DNA of 64,000 bases, taken from assembly GCF_014205275.1 (NCBI RefSeq), contig NZ_JACHND010000001.1, positions 3,286,001 to 3,350,000 of the forward strand, read 5' to 3'. The notes beneath the pieces were generated by a model that searched no databases, was not told where the DNA came from, and saw only the letters and a list, made by a program, of their open reading frames with translations. The stretch is from Sphaerisporangium siamense. Lineage in GTDB: Bacteria > Actinomycetota > Actinomycetes > Streptosporangiales > Streptosporangiaceae. Positions 33,938 to 42,564 of this stretch are shown here, one piece after another. The first letter of the stretch is position 1; the number at the start of each line of letters is the position of its first letter. The translations under genes were made by a program, and so were the position numbers.

Positions 33938-35017
33938 GTGAGCAAGCTTGAGGACACGATCGCCGCCGTCCGCCCGCTCGACGAGGCCGCGATGGCCGAG
34001 GCCCGCGCCCGCCAGGACCGCATGACCAAGCCCCGCGGCTCGCTCGGCGTCCTGGAGGACGTCTCGGTGCGGCTGGCCGGGCTCGCGGGCGCCTGTCCTC
34101 CGGAGGTTCCCGAGCCCGCCGCGGTCGCCGTCTTCGCCTCCGACCACGGCGTGCACGCCCAAGGGGTGACGCCGTGGCCGCAGGAGGTCACCGCCCAGAT
34201 GGTCCTCAACTTCCTGGCCGGCGGCGCGGTCGTGAACGTGTTCGCCGCGCAGGCCGGCGCGCGGGTGACGGTCGTGGACGTCGGCGTGGCCGCCGAACTG
34301 GAGGCCGTGCCGGGCCTGCTGTCCCACAAGATCGCCCCGGGCACCGCCGACATGACCCAGGGCCCGGCGATGACCCGCGACCAGGCCCGCCAGGCCCTGG
34401 AGATCGGCATCAACGTCGCCGAGGGCCTCGCGCTGTCCGGCGTCCGCTGCCTGGCCGCCGGTGACATGGGCATCGCCAACACCACGGCCTCCGCAGCCCT
34501 GATCGCGGTCTTCACCGGGCGCGACCCCGGCGAGGTCACCGGGCGGGGCACCGGCATCGACGACGCGACGCTCGCGCGCAAGGTGGACGTCATCGGCCGC
34601 GCGCTGGCCCTGCACCGGCCGGATCCCTCCGACCCGCTCGGCGTGCTGGCCGCGGTGGGCGGGTTCGAGCACGGCGCGATCGCCGGGTTCATCCTCGGCG
34701 CGGCGGCGGCGCGCCTGCCGGTGGTGCTGGACGGCGTGATCACCGGGGCCGCGGCGCTGGTCGCGGCGGCCTTCGCGCCCGACGCGCTCGGGGCGTGCTT
34801 CGCCGGTCACAGGTCCGTCGAGCCGGGCCACGGCGCCACGCTGCGCCACCTCGGGCTCCGCCCGCTGATCGACCTGGACCTGCGGCTGGGCGAGGGCACC
34901 GGCGCCGTGCTGGCCCTGCCGATCGTGCAGAGCGCGGCCCGCGCGCTGCGCGACGTGGCCACCTTCGACTCGGCGGGCGTCACCGACAAGGACGACGTCG
35001 CCACGCTCGACGCCTAG
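33938..35017 (+). CDS. cobT: Nicotinate-nucleotide-dimethylbenzimidazole phosphoribosyltransferase
   Basis: 359 aa, GTG start with GAGGAGGA upstream. MTKPRGSLGVLEDVSVRLAGL, AVFASDHGVHAQGVTPWPQEVT, GDMGIANTTASAAL, and EPGHGATLRHLGLRPLIDLDLRLGEGTGA are the CobT hallmarks; the Glu of EPGHGA is the catalytic base. The reaction makes alpha-ribazole phosphate for the lower ligand of cobalamin, in the cytosol. Other cobalamin genes are absent here, so cobT stands apart from its pathway, and no cobalamin riboswitch is seen upstream. It may be co-transcribed with the PhyH gene. Confidence 0.93.
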   Translation: MSKLEDTIAAVRPLDEAAMAEARARQDRMTKPRGSLGVLEDVSVRLAGLAGACPPEVPEPAAVAVFASDHGVHAQGVTPWPQEVTAQMVLNFLAGGAVVNVFAAQAGARVTVVDVGVAAELEAVPGLLSHKIAPGTADMTQGPAMTRDQARQALEIGINVAEGLALSGVRCLAAGDMGIANTTASAALIAVFTGRDPGEVTGRGTGIDDATLARKVDVIGRALALHRPDPSDPLGVLAAVGGFEHGAIAGFILGAAAARLPVVLDGVITGAAALVAAAFAPDALGACFAGHRSVEPGHGATLRHLGLRPLIDLDLRLGEGTGAVLALPIVQSAARALRDVATFDSAGVTDKDDVATLDA

Positions 35018-35081
35018 TCCCGCGCCTGGGCCCGCGTCCGGCTTCCGGGCCGGCGCCCGGCACCTGGGCCGTCCGCCCGCA

Positions 35082-35115
35082 CGCCGCCTCCGTGAGGAAA
35101 CGGGGGCGGCGTTTT
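35082..35115 (+). terminator. Terminator of cobT
   Basis: An 11-bp stem with one G-U type pair (35082-35092 with 35101-35111), loop TGAGGAAA, then TTTT (35112-35115). Confidence 0.85.
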
Positions 35116-35302
35116 CGTGATCTCCAGTCATTGATCCCGTATACGCCGAAAGAAGATCTCATACGGGTCCGGAGAAGATCCCTTGTGTCGTGCGGTGAAT
35201 CGGCCGCCATAATCCCGGGGAATTGGACGCCGCCTAATCGGCATTCCTGGCCTTATATTGTCAATCGCGCGATATGACCATGATGTCGAACCTACCCTGA
35301 AT

Positions 35303-36223
35303 ATGGCCGTGCCGGGGAAAGGAGGTGCCGCCATCAAGGACGACGGACACTATGCGCTGGACGTCGTCGGCGCTCACTACGGGCTCTCCGGCGGTGGACT
35401 GCACATCTACTTCACCGGCGACCTCCTGCATCCCCCGATGGCGGCCGACGCCCGCGTCTGGGCCGACGGGAGGCTGTGGCGGCAGGGCGCGGCCGACCAC
35501 GTCATGACCATCGCGGACCTCGCCGGGCTGCGCGAGGGCGAGCGCGTCCTCGACGTCGGCTGCGGCCTCGGCGGGCCCGCCCGCCTGCTGGCCAGGGCGT
35601 GCGGGGTGACGGTCACCTCCGTCACCAACTCCCACGCCCACGCGGTGACGGCCCACTCGCTCAACCAGCGCGAACCCGACTGGCACGACCGGATCACGGT
35701 CGTGCTGGCCGACGGCCAGGAGCACCTGCCGTGCGACTCCTTCGACGTGGCGCTGAGCATCAACATGCTGTACCAGGTGCGCGACCACCGGGCGCTGTTC
35801 ACGCGGGTCTTCGAGGCGCTGGCGCCCGGCGGACGGTTCGTCGTCGACGACTGGATGCTCACGTCACAGGTCACCGAGGCCGATCTGTCCGCGTTGACCG
35901 CCCACTTCACCTACCCGCATTTCGCCCGTGTCCCCACCATCGAGGACGACCTGCTCGCGGCCGGCTTCCCCCCGGCGGAGAAGATGATCGACTTCGGGCA
36001 CGTGGCGCGCGGGCCGATGGCCGAGCATTTCGAGCGGCAGGTACGCGACCACTTCGCGCCACGCATAATCACCGACTGGCCGGGCGATCCGGTGAACCGC
36101 CCCGGAATTCCCGCCTACGGAGCGCTGATGGTGGAAGAATTCGTGGCCGCCGTCAACCTGACCATAGAGCTTTACCGTAACAGGCATATGACCTATCGCA
36201 GATTGATGGTGCGAAAGGGCTGA
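35303..36223 (+). CDS. Class I SAM-dependent methyltransferase; start region unusual
   Basis: 306 aa if begun at ATG 35303. VLDVGCGLGGPARLLARA is the SAM motif I, followed by FDVALSINMLYQVRDHRALFTRVFEALAPGGRFVVDDWML; the pattern resembles glycine/sarcosine or phosphoethanolamine-type N-methyltransferases. The ATG has no ribosome site, whereas a perfect AAAGGAGGTG (35318-35327) sits inside the frame 7 bases before an in-frame ATC at 35333 (IKDDGHYALDVV). Initiation at ATC would give 296 aa. Substrate unknown; its neighbours are PhyH, cobT and a secreted protein. Confidence 0.75.
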   Translation: MAVPGKGGAAIKDDGHYALDVVGAHYGLSGGGLHIYFTGDLLHPPMAADARVWADGRLWRQGAADHVMTIADLAGLREGERVLDVGCGLGGPARLLARACGVTVTSVTNSHAHAVTAHSLNQREPDWHDRITVVLADGQEHLPCDSFDVALSINMLYQVRDHRALFTRVFEALAPGGRFVVDDWMLTSQVTEADLSALTAHFTYPHFARVPTIEDDLLAAGFPPAEKMIDFGHVARGPMAEHFERQVRDHFAPRIITDWPGDPVNRPGIPAYGALMVEEFVAAVNLTIELYRNRHMTYRRLMVRKG

Positions 36224-36318
36224 AGGAGGTGTTCGACCCCCCGCGAAGGTCATCGAAGTGAGCACCTGTTCCAGTCGTCGGGGAAAAGTCGGGGAATACA
36301 TGAGTGAGGAGCATCCCT

Positions 36319-36996
36319 GTGAACAGATTCCCAGCGGCCAGTGCGAGGAGCCGGGCCGGCGTCGCGCTCGCGCTCGTCGCCACGATCTTCGGTGTCGGCG
36401 GCTCCGTCACCGGGGCGGAGGCCACGTCCGACCGCGCCGCCGCCTCGGCGTCCGCCGCGCCGTGCGACCGCAACGTGGCCAACCTCGCCGCGAAGCGGCA
36501 GGTCACCGGCGCCTGCGCGCAGGCGCCGCAGGGCGAGCTCATCTGGCAGGGCAAGGTGCACCTCGGTGACGAGCCCGGCATCTACGGTGACGCCACCTTC
36601 GCCGGGGGCGCCATCGAGTTCCCGATCACCCTGCAGCGCACCTCCGCGCCCGGCGACGCCAAGACCGTGCTCGTGGTCGAGACGCAGGACGCCCAGAACT
36701 TCACCGGGTACCCGGGGCACTCCATCAAGGCCATCCTGCACGTGGTCGACACGACGACGTTCAAGGCCAGGGAAGTGGTGCTGGCCACCAGGCGGCTGAC
36801 CGACAACCGCAGGGAGGTCCCCATCGACCTGACCGGCTACACCGGCCCGTACTTCGTCAGCGTGCAGGTCCGCCAGGACGAGACCGTGCCGCCGGGCGCG
36901 CAGGACGACTTCCTGGTGACACGCCTGTCCAACCTCTCGGACGGTTTCCGCTTCTTCGCCAACTACGGCTACAACGTCTCCCCGTACTCCGACTGA
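36319..36996 (+). CDS. Secreted protein of unknown function
   Basis: 225 aa from GTG 36319, which follows GAGGAG by 7 bases; a GTG at 36304 is less well placed. Signal peptide VNRFPAASARSRAGVALALVATIFGVGGSVTGAEA. The mature part has two cysteines near its start (APCDRN, GACAQ) and then a beta-rich domain (LIWQGKVHLGDEPGIYGDATFAGGAIEFPITLQRT...). No family recognised. Probably extracellular. Confidence 0.7.
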   Translation: MNRFPAASARSRAGVALALVATIFGVGGSVTGAEATSDRAAASASAAPCDRNVANLAAKRQVTGACAQAPQGELIWQGKVHLGDEPGIYGDATFAGGAIEFPITLQRTSAPGDAKTVLVVETQDAQNFTGYPGHSIKAILHVVDTTTFKAREVVLATRRLTDNRREVPIDLTGYTGPYFVSVQVRQDETVPPGAQDDFLVTRLSNLSDGFRFFANYGYNVSPYSD

Positions 36997-37002
36997 CCCT
37001 CA

Positions 37003-37029
37003 CGCGGCCCGGCAGCGCGCCGGGCCGCG
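37003..37029 (+). terminator. Terminator hairpin after the secreted protein gene
   Basis: A perfect 11-bp stem (37003-37013 with 37019-37029), loop AGCGC, starting 7 bases after the stop. No T-tract. Confidence 0.65.
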
Positions 37030-37171
37030 CACACGCCAGCCACACGACAGCGGGACGTCGGCGTCATGTGGTGGACTGAGGATTCAGTCCGCTATGGATG
37101 GATTCGGGGGAATCGCATGCACACGCACCTGTACGGCCTGGTGATCTGGGCCTGACGGCGGGGTCTGGCCG

Positions 37172-37202
37172 GGCCGGGCTGTGGCAGAGCCTCGGCCCGG
37201 CC
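37172..37202 (+). terminator. Second hairpin, GGCCGGGC/GCCCGGCC
   Basis: An 8-bp stem (37172-37179 with 37195-37202) followed by TTCTT. It may back up the previous terminator or end the decayed kinase transcript. Confidence 0.45.
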
Positions 37203-37215
37203 TTCTTCGCGTGCG

Positions 37216-37315
37216 CCTGCGGGCGTCGGCGTCGCCGGACATCCAGGCGTGCGGCACCTTTACCGCGACGTCCTCGCCGGAGGGCGAGCGTCCGAGGTAG
37301 ACCACGCCCGGCCCG
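37216..37315 (-). pseudogene. Remnant of a serine/threonine protein kinase N-lobe
   Basis: On the minus strand the frame reads GPGVVYLGRSPSGEDVAVKV-PHAWMSGDADARRR, i.e. the end of the glycine-rich loop, the VAVK lysine strand and the start of helix C of a Hanks-type kinase. It then runs into a hairpin; no catalytic loop exists nearby. It starts immediately after the stop of the PhoX-like gene. Confidence 0.6.
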
Positions 37316-37321
37316 GGCGCG

Positions 37322-38488
37322 TCACTGCCGGCGGAACGGGCCCTTGACCTCGTAGGTGATGCCGCCGCTGCCGGTGGACGAGCCGGACGTGCCGCGCTGG
37401 GAGGAGAAGTACAGGCGCGAGCCGTCGGGCGAGAACGCGGGACCGGTGATCTCCGAGGAGGACTGGCCGAGGACGCGCAGGAACGGGGCCACCACGCCGC
37501 TCGGCGTGATGATGTTGATCTCCATGTTCCCGCCGTCCTCGGCGACGAACAGGTCCCGGTTGGTGGGCGCGCCGGTGATGTTGTCCACGCCGGTCAGCGG
37601 CGCCGTGCCGCCGGTGACCAGCGAGTCGTCGTAGGCCAGGTCGAGCGCCGCGTTCACCGTGTCGTACGCCCACACCCGGTTGTCGCCCTTGGTGGTGAAG
37701 TAGCAGACGCCGTGGTCGTACCAGCAGCCCTCGCCGCCGTCGAAGTGCTTGGCCGCGCCGACCTGGTTGCGCGTGGCGATCGGGAAGCCGTCGCGGTCGG
37801 GGATGTCCTGCCAGGTCACCGGGCCCGTCACCTGCCCGGACGGCGCGCAGAGCACCTGCAGCCTCCCGGTGCGCAGGTCGCCCCAGGTGTCGGGGATGAA
37901 CCGGTAGAAGCAGCCGTCGCTCTCGTCCTCGGTCAGGTAGACCACCTTCCTGACCGGGTCGCACGCGGCGGCCTCGTGCTTGAACCGCCCCATGCGCGTG
38001 CGCTCCTCGCCCGCGCGCCCGCCGCCGGGCCAGGTCTCGAAGACCCGGCCGAGCGCGATCTCCTCGCACGACAGCCAGGTGCCCCACGGGGTGGCGCCGC
38101 CCGCGCAGTTGAGGTTCGTCTCGGACAGGATGCGGTACGCGGAGGTGATAGCGCCGTCGGCGGAGAAGCGCACGGCCGAGGCGCCGCCCGCCAGCGGGAT
38201 CTCGGAGTTGGACACGTAGATCCACCCGGTGCCGTCGGCGAAGCAGGCGCCGCCGTCGGGCGCCCAGTGCCAGGTGTACCCGGCGATGCGCTGGCTTGAG
38301 CGGGCGATCACCCGGCTGGTGAACCCCGCGGGGAGCTGGATGCCGCTGGCGTCGGCGGCGAGCAGGTCCCCGTACGGGCTGGGGCCGGGCTGGGCGATGG
38401 CCCCGAACGCCTCTCCCCACAGCGCTCCGGAGAACGCCGCCCCTCCCGCTCCGACGACTGCCGCGCGCAATACGGTCCGACGGTCCAT
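37322..38488 (-). CDS. PhoX-family (DUF839) Tat-exported protein
   Basis: 388 aa from ATG 38488 (GGAGGG upstream). The leader MDRRTVLRAAVVGAGGAAFSG has the twin arginines and hydrophobic core of a Tat signal. The body has PhoX-type blocks: TSRVIARSSQ, WHWAPDGGACFADGTGWIYVSNSE, LNCAGGATPWGTWLSCEE, KHEAAACDP, VYLTEDESDGCFYRFIP, FDGGEGCWYDHGVCYFTTKGDNRVWAYD and FVAEDGGNMEINIITP. PhoX enzymes are Ca/Fe-dependent alkaline phosphatases, but many relatives are uncharacterised. Extracellular; no PHO box checked. Confidence 0.82.
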   Translation of the reverse strand: MDRRTVLRAAVVGAGGAAFSGALWGEAFGAIAQPGPSPYGDLLAADASGIQLPAGFTSRVIARSSQRIAGYTWHWAPDGGACFADGTGWIYVSNSEIPLAGGASAVRFSADGAITSAYRILSETNLNCAGGATPWGTWLSCEEIALGRVFETWPGGGRAGEERTRMGRFKHEAAACDPVRKVVYLTEDESDGCFYRFIPDTWGDLRTGRLQVLCAPSGQVTGPVTWQDIPDRDGFPIATRNQVGAAKHFDGGEGCWYDHGVCYFTTKGDNRVWAYDTVNAALDLAYDDSLVTGGTAPLTGVDNITGAPTNRDLFVAEDGGNMEINIITPSGVVAPFLRVLGQSSSEITGPAFSPDGSRLYFSSQRGTSGSSTGSGGITYEVKGPFRRQ

Positions 38489-38762
38489 CGCTGCCCTCCA
38501 GGTCCGGTTCAAGGTCATCCGCCCGAAACCTAGACCGCCCAAGCGTCGCCGGCCGCGCTCCGGAATGAACGTCGGGTGTCGCGCCGGCGGACGGCGTCCC
38601 TCACCGGGGCCTCGCGGTCATTCACCGGTTCGACGGCCGGCTGATTCAAACGGCGGTGAGCCGACCCCTCTTCGCCCCGAGGCCGGCCGGGGCCCCCGTG
38701 GATCCCGGCCGGCCTTCCGGCACCCCGTCCCCCGCGCCGGGTGATCGCGGCGGCCCGGCGTC

Positions 38763-39542
38763 TCAGTCCGGGCGGTGGGCCAGGTCGGGGTCGTCGGCCA
38801 GGACGGCCTGGTGAAGGCGGGCGAGTTCGTGGCCCGGGTCGATCCCGAGCTCCTCCCGCAGGAGCACGACGACGTTCCGGTACGTCTCCAGGGCCTCGGC
38901 GCGGCGGCCCGACCGGTACAGGCTGAGCATGAGCTGCGCCCACAGGCGCTCGTGCAGCGGATGCTCGGTGGTGGCGGCCCTCAGCCCCGCGACGATCCGG
39001 TCGTGCCGGCCGAGCCGCAGATGGACGTCGAAGGACCGTTCGAGCAGGCGCAGCCGCTCCTCGACGAGCTGGGGGATCTCCAGGCGGTGCAGCGGGCCGG
39101 ACGGCACGTCGGCGAGCACGGGCCCGCGCCACAGCGCCAGCGCGTCCGACAGCAGCCGGGCCTCGCCCGCCAGGTCGTGCCGTTTGGCCGCCAGCGCCGC
39201 GGCGTGGGCGAGGTCGCGAAAGCGCGTCAGGTCGAGGCTTTCCGGCGGGAGCTGGATGCTGTAGCCGTCGTCGTGGGTCTCGATGAGGCGCTGGCCCTCC
39301 TCGCCCACGGTGCGCCGCAGCCGGGCGATGTGCGTCTGCATCGCGTTGCGCGCCTCGCCGGGCGCGCGGCCGTCCCAGGTGCGCTGGATGAGCTGGTCCA
39401 CGGAGACGTACTGGTTGGCGCGGAGCAGAAGCGCCGCCAGGGCGATGCGCTGCTTGGCGGCACGCACCGGGACCGGCTGGCCGTCGCGGGTGACCTCCAA
39501 TGAGCCGAGAACGCCGAACCGCAACGCCGTCCGTGCTTTCAT
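38763..39542 (-). CDS. SARP/AfsR-type transcriptional regulator
   Basis: 259 aa, the size of a small SARP. N-terminal OmpR-like winged helix (LRFGVLGSLEVTRDGQPVPVRAAKQRIALAALLLRANQYVSVDQLIQRTWDG, RNAMQTHIARLRRTVG) followed by a bacterial transcriptional activation domain (DLTRFRDLAHAA...LWRGPVLADVPSGPLHRLEIPQLVEERLRLLERSFDVHLRLGRHDRIV...). SARPs usually switch on secondary-metabolite clusters by binding heptameric direct repeats. No biosynthetic core is adjacent; the PhoX-like gene is the nearest downstream. Confidence 0.86.
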   Translation of the reverse strand: MKARTALRFGVLGSLEVTRDGQPVPVRAAKQRIALAALLLRANQYVSVDQLIQRTWDGRAPGEARNAMQTHIARLRRTVGEEGQRLIETHDDGYSIQLPPESLDLTRFRDLAHAAALAAKRHDLAGEARLLSDALALWRGPVLADVPSGPLHRLEIPQLVEERLRLLERSFDVHLRLGRHDRIVAGLRAATTEHPLHERLWAQLMLSLYRSGRRAEALETYRNVVVLLREELGIDPGHELARLHQAVLADDPDLAHRPD

Positions 39543-39641
39543 GGAGTCATTCTCCAGACGATCCCGGCCGGCGTCGCCATACTTCCGGGCTCGTTGAAAT
39601 GTCCGGCATGCCGCGTCCGGCGGGCTGTCCGGCGCGCCCGG

Positions 39642-41579
39642 CTACTCCTCCGCCAGCACGATCACGTTGTCGTCCGCGCCCAGTGAGAGGGGCTCGGTGC
39701 GTGGCGGGTTCAGGACGACCCCGTACGACGGGGCCTGGTCGCCGTCGCGCTTGCTCCGGTAGCCGATGGCCGTGTGGCCGCGCCGCCTGGCCGCCTCGAT
39801 GACCGTGGCGAAGCTCGCCGCCATGCCGGGGGTGACGTAGTCGGACGCGGGCTTCAGGTAGATCTCGGAGCCCGAGGGGTCGAAGAGGTGCGCGAAGACG
39901 CCCTGCAAGTGGCGGTTCTCGGCGAGCTGGGTGAGCAGCAGGCTGATCAGCTTGGTGCTGACGATGAAGTCGTCGGCCTTGGTGACCTGGAAGACCTCGC
40001 GGTTGTCGTCGTTGTTGATCTCGGTGACGATGGAGTACGGGTCGCCGAGCCGCACCTCGATGTCGCGCAGGTGCAGCAGGGTCACCAGCGTACGGTCGTC
40101 GGCTTCCTCGACGCCGACGCCGTCGTCGGCGAGCACGATGATGTGCTTGTAGCCGCCGAGGTCCAGCGACTCCAGGGACGCCCTGCGCGTCGGCTCGCAG
40201 TGCTTGTACCCGACCGTCAGGTTCGTGTGGGCGGTCGCCAGCACCTCCTCCGGCCTGCGCGCCGCGGCGATGTCCACGACCGAGCCCGGCTCGACGAGGC
40301 GGTCCAGCAGGTCGATGATCTTCGTGGCGCGGGCGTTCCAGCCGATCAGCAGCGTGCGGTCCGGCAGGGGCCGCCGGTCGGGCGCGGTGACGATCGCCGC
40401 CTCGTCGACCGGGGCGGGGGAGTCGGCCAGCCGGATCAGCAGGTCGTCCTCCGCCAGCACGATCAGGTGGTCGCGCTCCCCGATCACGGTGTCCATCGGC
40501 GGGTTGACGACCACCCGGCCGTCGCCGCGGCGCAGCCCGGCCGGCACGCCCCGCTCGTACGCGTGCAGCGCCTCGCCGTACGTCGCGCCGACCAGGGCGG
40601 GCTCGGGGCGGATGTAGAACTCGTTGCCCGCGAAGTCCAGCAGGTCGGTGCAGACCGTGGACAGCCCGGCCTGCCGGTGCGACTGGACGACCAGGCGCAC
40701 CGCGATGTCGTCGGCGTCGATCACGAGCGCCGCGTCGCCGCCCGCCAGCCGCGCCGCCGCGACGTTCTCGGAGTTCTGCACGGCCGTGACGACGTGCGGG
40801 CGCACGCCGCGCCAGGTCCGGTTGTTGAGCAGCAGCAGCGTCTTGATGACGTGGATGTCGGCGTCCTGCCCCGGCGGCGGCAGCACCATGATCGCCTTGG
40901 CGGTGTCCGGGCTCACCAGTTCGAGATCGGCCCGCTTCAGCGGGCTCCCGGTGCGGCAGATGACCCGCGTGCGGCCCGTCTCGCCGAGACGGCCCCGGAT
41001 CTCGTCGTCCATGTCCACCTTGTCGCGGTCGGCGAGGATCACCACGCGCGAGCGCCGCTGCCCCTGGTTGGCCTTCACCAGTTCCTCGATGACGGTGAAG
41101 ACCTGCTCCGACCAGCCGAGCACGATCGTGTGCCCGTGCTCGATGAGCCGTGAACGGCCCTTGCGGAGCTGGGCGATGCGGTTCTCCAGGCCGGTCGTCA
41201 GCACGCCGATCAGCGAGCTGACGATGAAGACGCCGCCGATCGTGATGGTCAGCATGAGCGCGAGGAACAGCGGGCGGCCCGTGTCGCCGCCCATGGTGCC
41301 GGGGTCGATGGCGCGCATGAGGTTCATCCACGCGGCGCCGCCCCAGCCGCCGTGCTCCTCGATCTCCGCTTTTGTGCCGACCGCCATGAACAGCCCGGTC
41401 ACCAGCACGATGAGCAGGACGGACGCCAGGCCCAGCCAGCCGATCAGCGCGGGCGTCCCCCGGTCCATCGTGCCGTCGAACCAGTACCGCAGACGGTCCC
41501 GCCATCGCGTCCGCACCGCCGCCGCTCCCCGCGCATCATCGCCGCCCGCCGCACCTTGGAGGTGCCTGATCCCGATCAT
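39642..41579 (-). CDS. CASTOR/POLLUX-related ion channel
   Basis: 645 aa. Two clear membrane segments near the N-terminus (about 43-68 TPALIGWLGLASVLLIVLVTG and 103-131 PLFLALMLTITIGGVFIVSSLIGVLTTGL) flank a pore-loop-like region (GGWGGAAWMNLMRAIDPGTMGGDTG). The rest is two RCK/TrkA-N-like Rossmann domains (HTIVLGWSEQVFTVIEEL; RTLLIGWNARATKIIDLL). This matches CASTOR/POLLUX-type cation channels of plants and their bacterial relatives. Ion selectivity in actinomycetes is not established. Single gene, upstream of nothing coupled. Confidence 0.83.
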   Translation of the reverse strand: MIGIRHLQGAAGGDDARGAAAVRTRWRDRLRYWFDGTMDRGTPALIGWLGLASVLLIVLVTGLFMAVGTKAEIEEHGGWGGAAWMNLMRAIDPGTMGGDTGRPLFLALMLTITIGGVFIVSSLIGVLTTGLENRIAQLRKGRSRLIEHGHTIVLGWSEQVFTVIEELVKANQGQRRSRVVILADRDKVDMDDEIRGRLGETGRTRVICRTGSPLKRADLELVSPDTAKAIMVLPPPGQDADIHVIKTLLLLNNRTWRGVRPHVVTAVQNSENVAAARLAGGDAALVIDADDIAVRLVVQSHRQAGLSTVCTDLLDFAGNEFYIRPEPALVGATYGEALHAYERGVPAGLRRGDGRVVVNPPMDTVIGERDHLIVLAEDDLLIRLADSPAPVDEAAIVTAPDRRPLPDRTLLIGWNARATKIIDLLDRLVEPGSVVDIAAARRPEEVLATAHTNLTVGYKHCEPTRRASLESLDLGGYKHIIVLADDGVGVEEADDRTLVTLLHLRDIEVRLGDPYSIVTEINNDDNREVFQVTKADDFIVSTKLISLLLTQLAENRHLQGVFAHLFDPSGSEIYLKPASDYVTPGMAASFATVIEAARRRGHTAIGYRSKRDGDQAPSYGVVLNPPRTEPLSLGADDNVIVLAEE

Positions 41580-41610
41580 TGAACCAGCCCCGGCGACCGG
41601 ACACGTCTTT

Positions 41611-41648
41611 CGTACACAGGTGTACGTTTAACCGTACGCCGCTGTACG
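41611..41648 (+). promoter_or_regulatory. Two TetR-type operators upstream of the SDR gene
   Basis: CGTACA-CAGG-TGTACG (41611-41626) is a perfect dyad. CGTACG-CCGC-TGTACG (41633-41648) differs by one base. Both have 6-bp arms and a 4-bp centre, 22 bases apart, and end 32 bases before the SDR start. Confidence 0.75.
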
Positions 41649-41679
41649 GAAGCAGTCGGCCATGGACGAAAGGACGACG

Positions 41680-42435
41680 ATGTTCGAGCTGGATGGCAAG
41701 ATCGCGCTGGTGACGGGCGCCGGGCAGAACGTCGGCGCGGGGATCGCCCGCGTGCTCGCCACGCAGGGGGCCACGGTAGTGGTCAACGATTTCCACGCCG
41801 ACCGCGCCGAGCGCACCGCGAAGGAGATCATCGCGGCCGGCGGCTCCGCGCGCCCCTTGAGTTTCGACGTATCCGACTTCGACGCGGTCACCGCGGCGGT
41901 CGCCGACATCGTCGCGCACGAGGGTCGCGTCGACATCCTGGTGAACAACGCCGGCAACGCCGGGCCCGACGGCCCGATGAAGATGGCGCCCTTCTCCGAG
42001 ATGCCGGCCGACTCCTGGGGCAAACCCTTCGCGGTGAACGTGTACGGCATGCTGAACTGCTGCAAGGCGGTGATCGGCGGGATGATCGACCGTGGCCACG
42101 GCCGGATCGTCACCATCACCTCCGGAGCGGGCCAGCAGGGCCTGGACATCGGCGTGTCGACCTACGCGGCCGCCAAAGCCGGGCAGATCGGATTCATGCG
42201 GCACCTGGCCGCCGAGAACGGTCCGCACGGCATCACCTGCAACACCATCTCGCTGGGACTGGTGCTGTCCGACACGGAGGCGGGCGCCGTGCGGCAGCTC
42301 GTCGACTCCATCCCCGTCCGGCGGATGGGCAAGCCGGAGGACCCGGGCTATCTCATCGCGTACCTGGTCTCGGACGAGGCGAGCTGGATCACGGGACAGA
42401 CCATCGCCGTGAACGGGGGCGGCCTGATGATCTGA
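41680..42435 (+). CDS. SDR-family oxidoreductase
   Basis: 251 aa from ATG 41680 (GAAAGGACG upstream); an ATG 18 bases earlier is possible. TGAGQNVGAGIARVL is the cofactor loop, NNAGNAG follows, and the catalytic Ser/Tyr/Lys appear as ITSGAGQQGLDIGVSTYAAAKAG. The C-terminus ASWITGQTIAVNGGGLMI is typical of FabG-like enzymes. Substrate unknown. Two operators upstream match the one before the TetR gene downstream, so it is probably under that repressor. Confidence 0.85.
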   Translation: MFELDGKIALVTGAGQNVGAGIARVLATQGATVVVNDFHADRAERTAKEIIAAGGSARPLSFDVSDFDAVTAAVADIVAHEGRVDILVNNAGNAGPDGPMKMAPFSEMPADSWGKPFAVNVYGMLNCCKAVIGGMIDRGHGRIVTITSGAGQQGLDIGVSTYAAAKAGQIGFMRHLAAENGPHGITCNTISLGLVLSDTEAGAVRQLVDSIPVRRMGKPEDPGYLIAYLVSDEASWITGQTIAVNGGGLMI

Positions 42436-42529
42436 CCGCGCCGGTGGGCGCACGGCGATCGCCACCCCGCGCCCTCGTGGTCATCGGTACTCGTCCAGCC
42501 CAAGGTCCTGGCGATGTGCCGGGCGGAAT

Positions 42530-42545
42530 CGTACAACGCTGTACG
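42530..42545 (+). promoter_or_regulatory. TetR autoregulatory operator
   Basis: CGTACA-ACGC-TGTACG is a perfect dyad with the same arms and spacing as the pair before the SDR gene. It ends 19 bases before the regulator's ATG, where it would block its own transcription. Confidence 0.75.
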
Positions 42546-42564
42546 GAACGGCTACGATTCACGC

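Larger units (their letters stand above)
36997..37321. other. Intergenic region with hairpins and a kinase remnant
   Basis: Two strong hairpins (37003-37029, 37172-37202) and a short minus-strand fragment that encodes the start of a serine/threonine kinase N-lobe. No complete gene. Confidence 0.6.

Noticed and set aside
33008..35131. A 707-codon minus-strand frame opposite PhyH and cobT
   Set aside because: Same reason: the opposite strand carries recognisable enzymes, and the frame has the R/G/H-rich composition of antisense GC-rich DNA.
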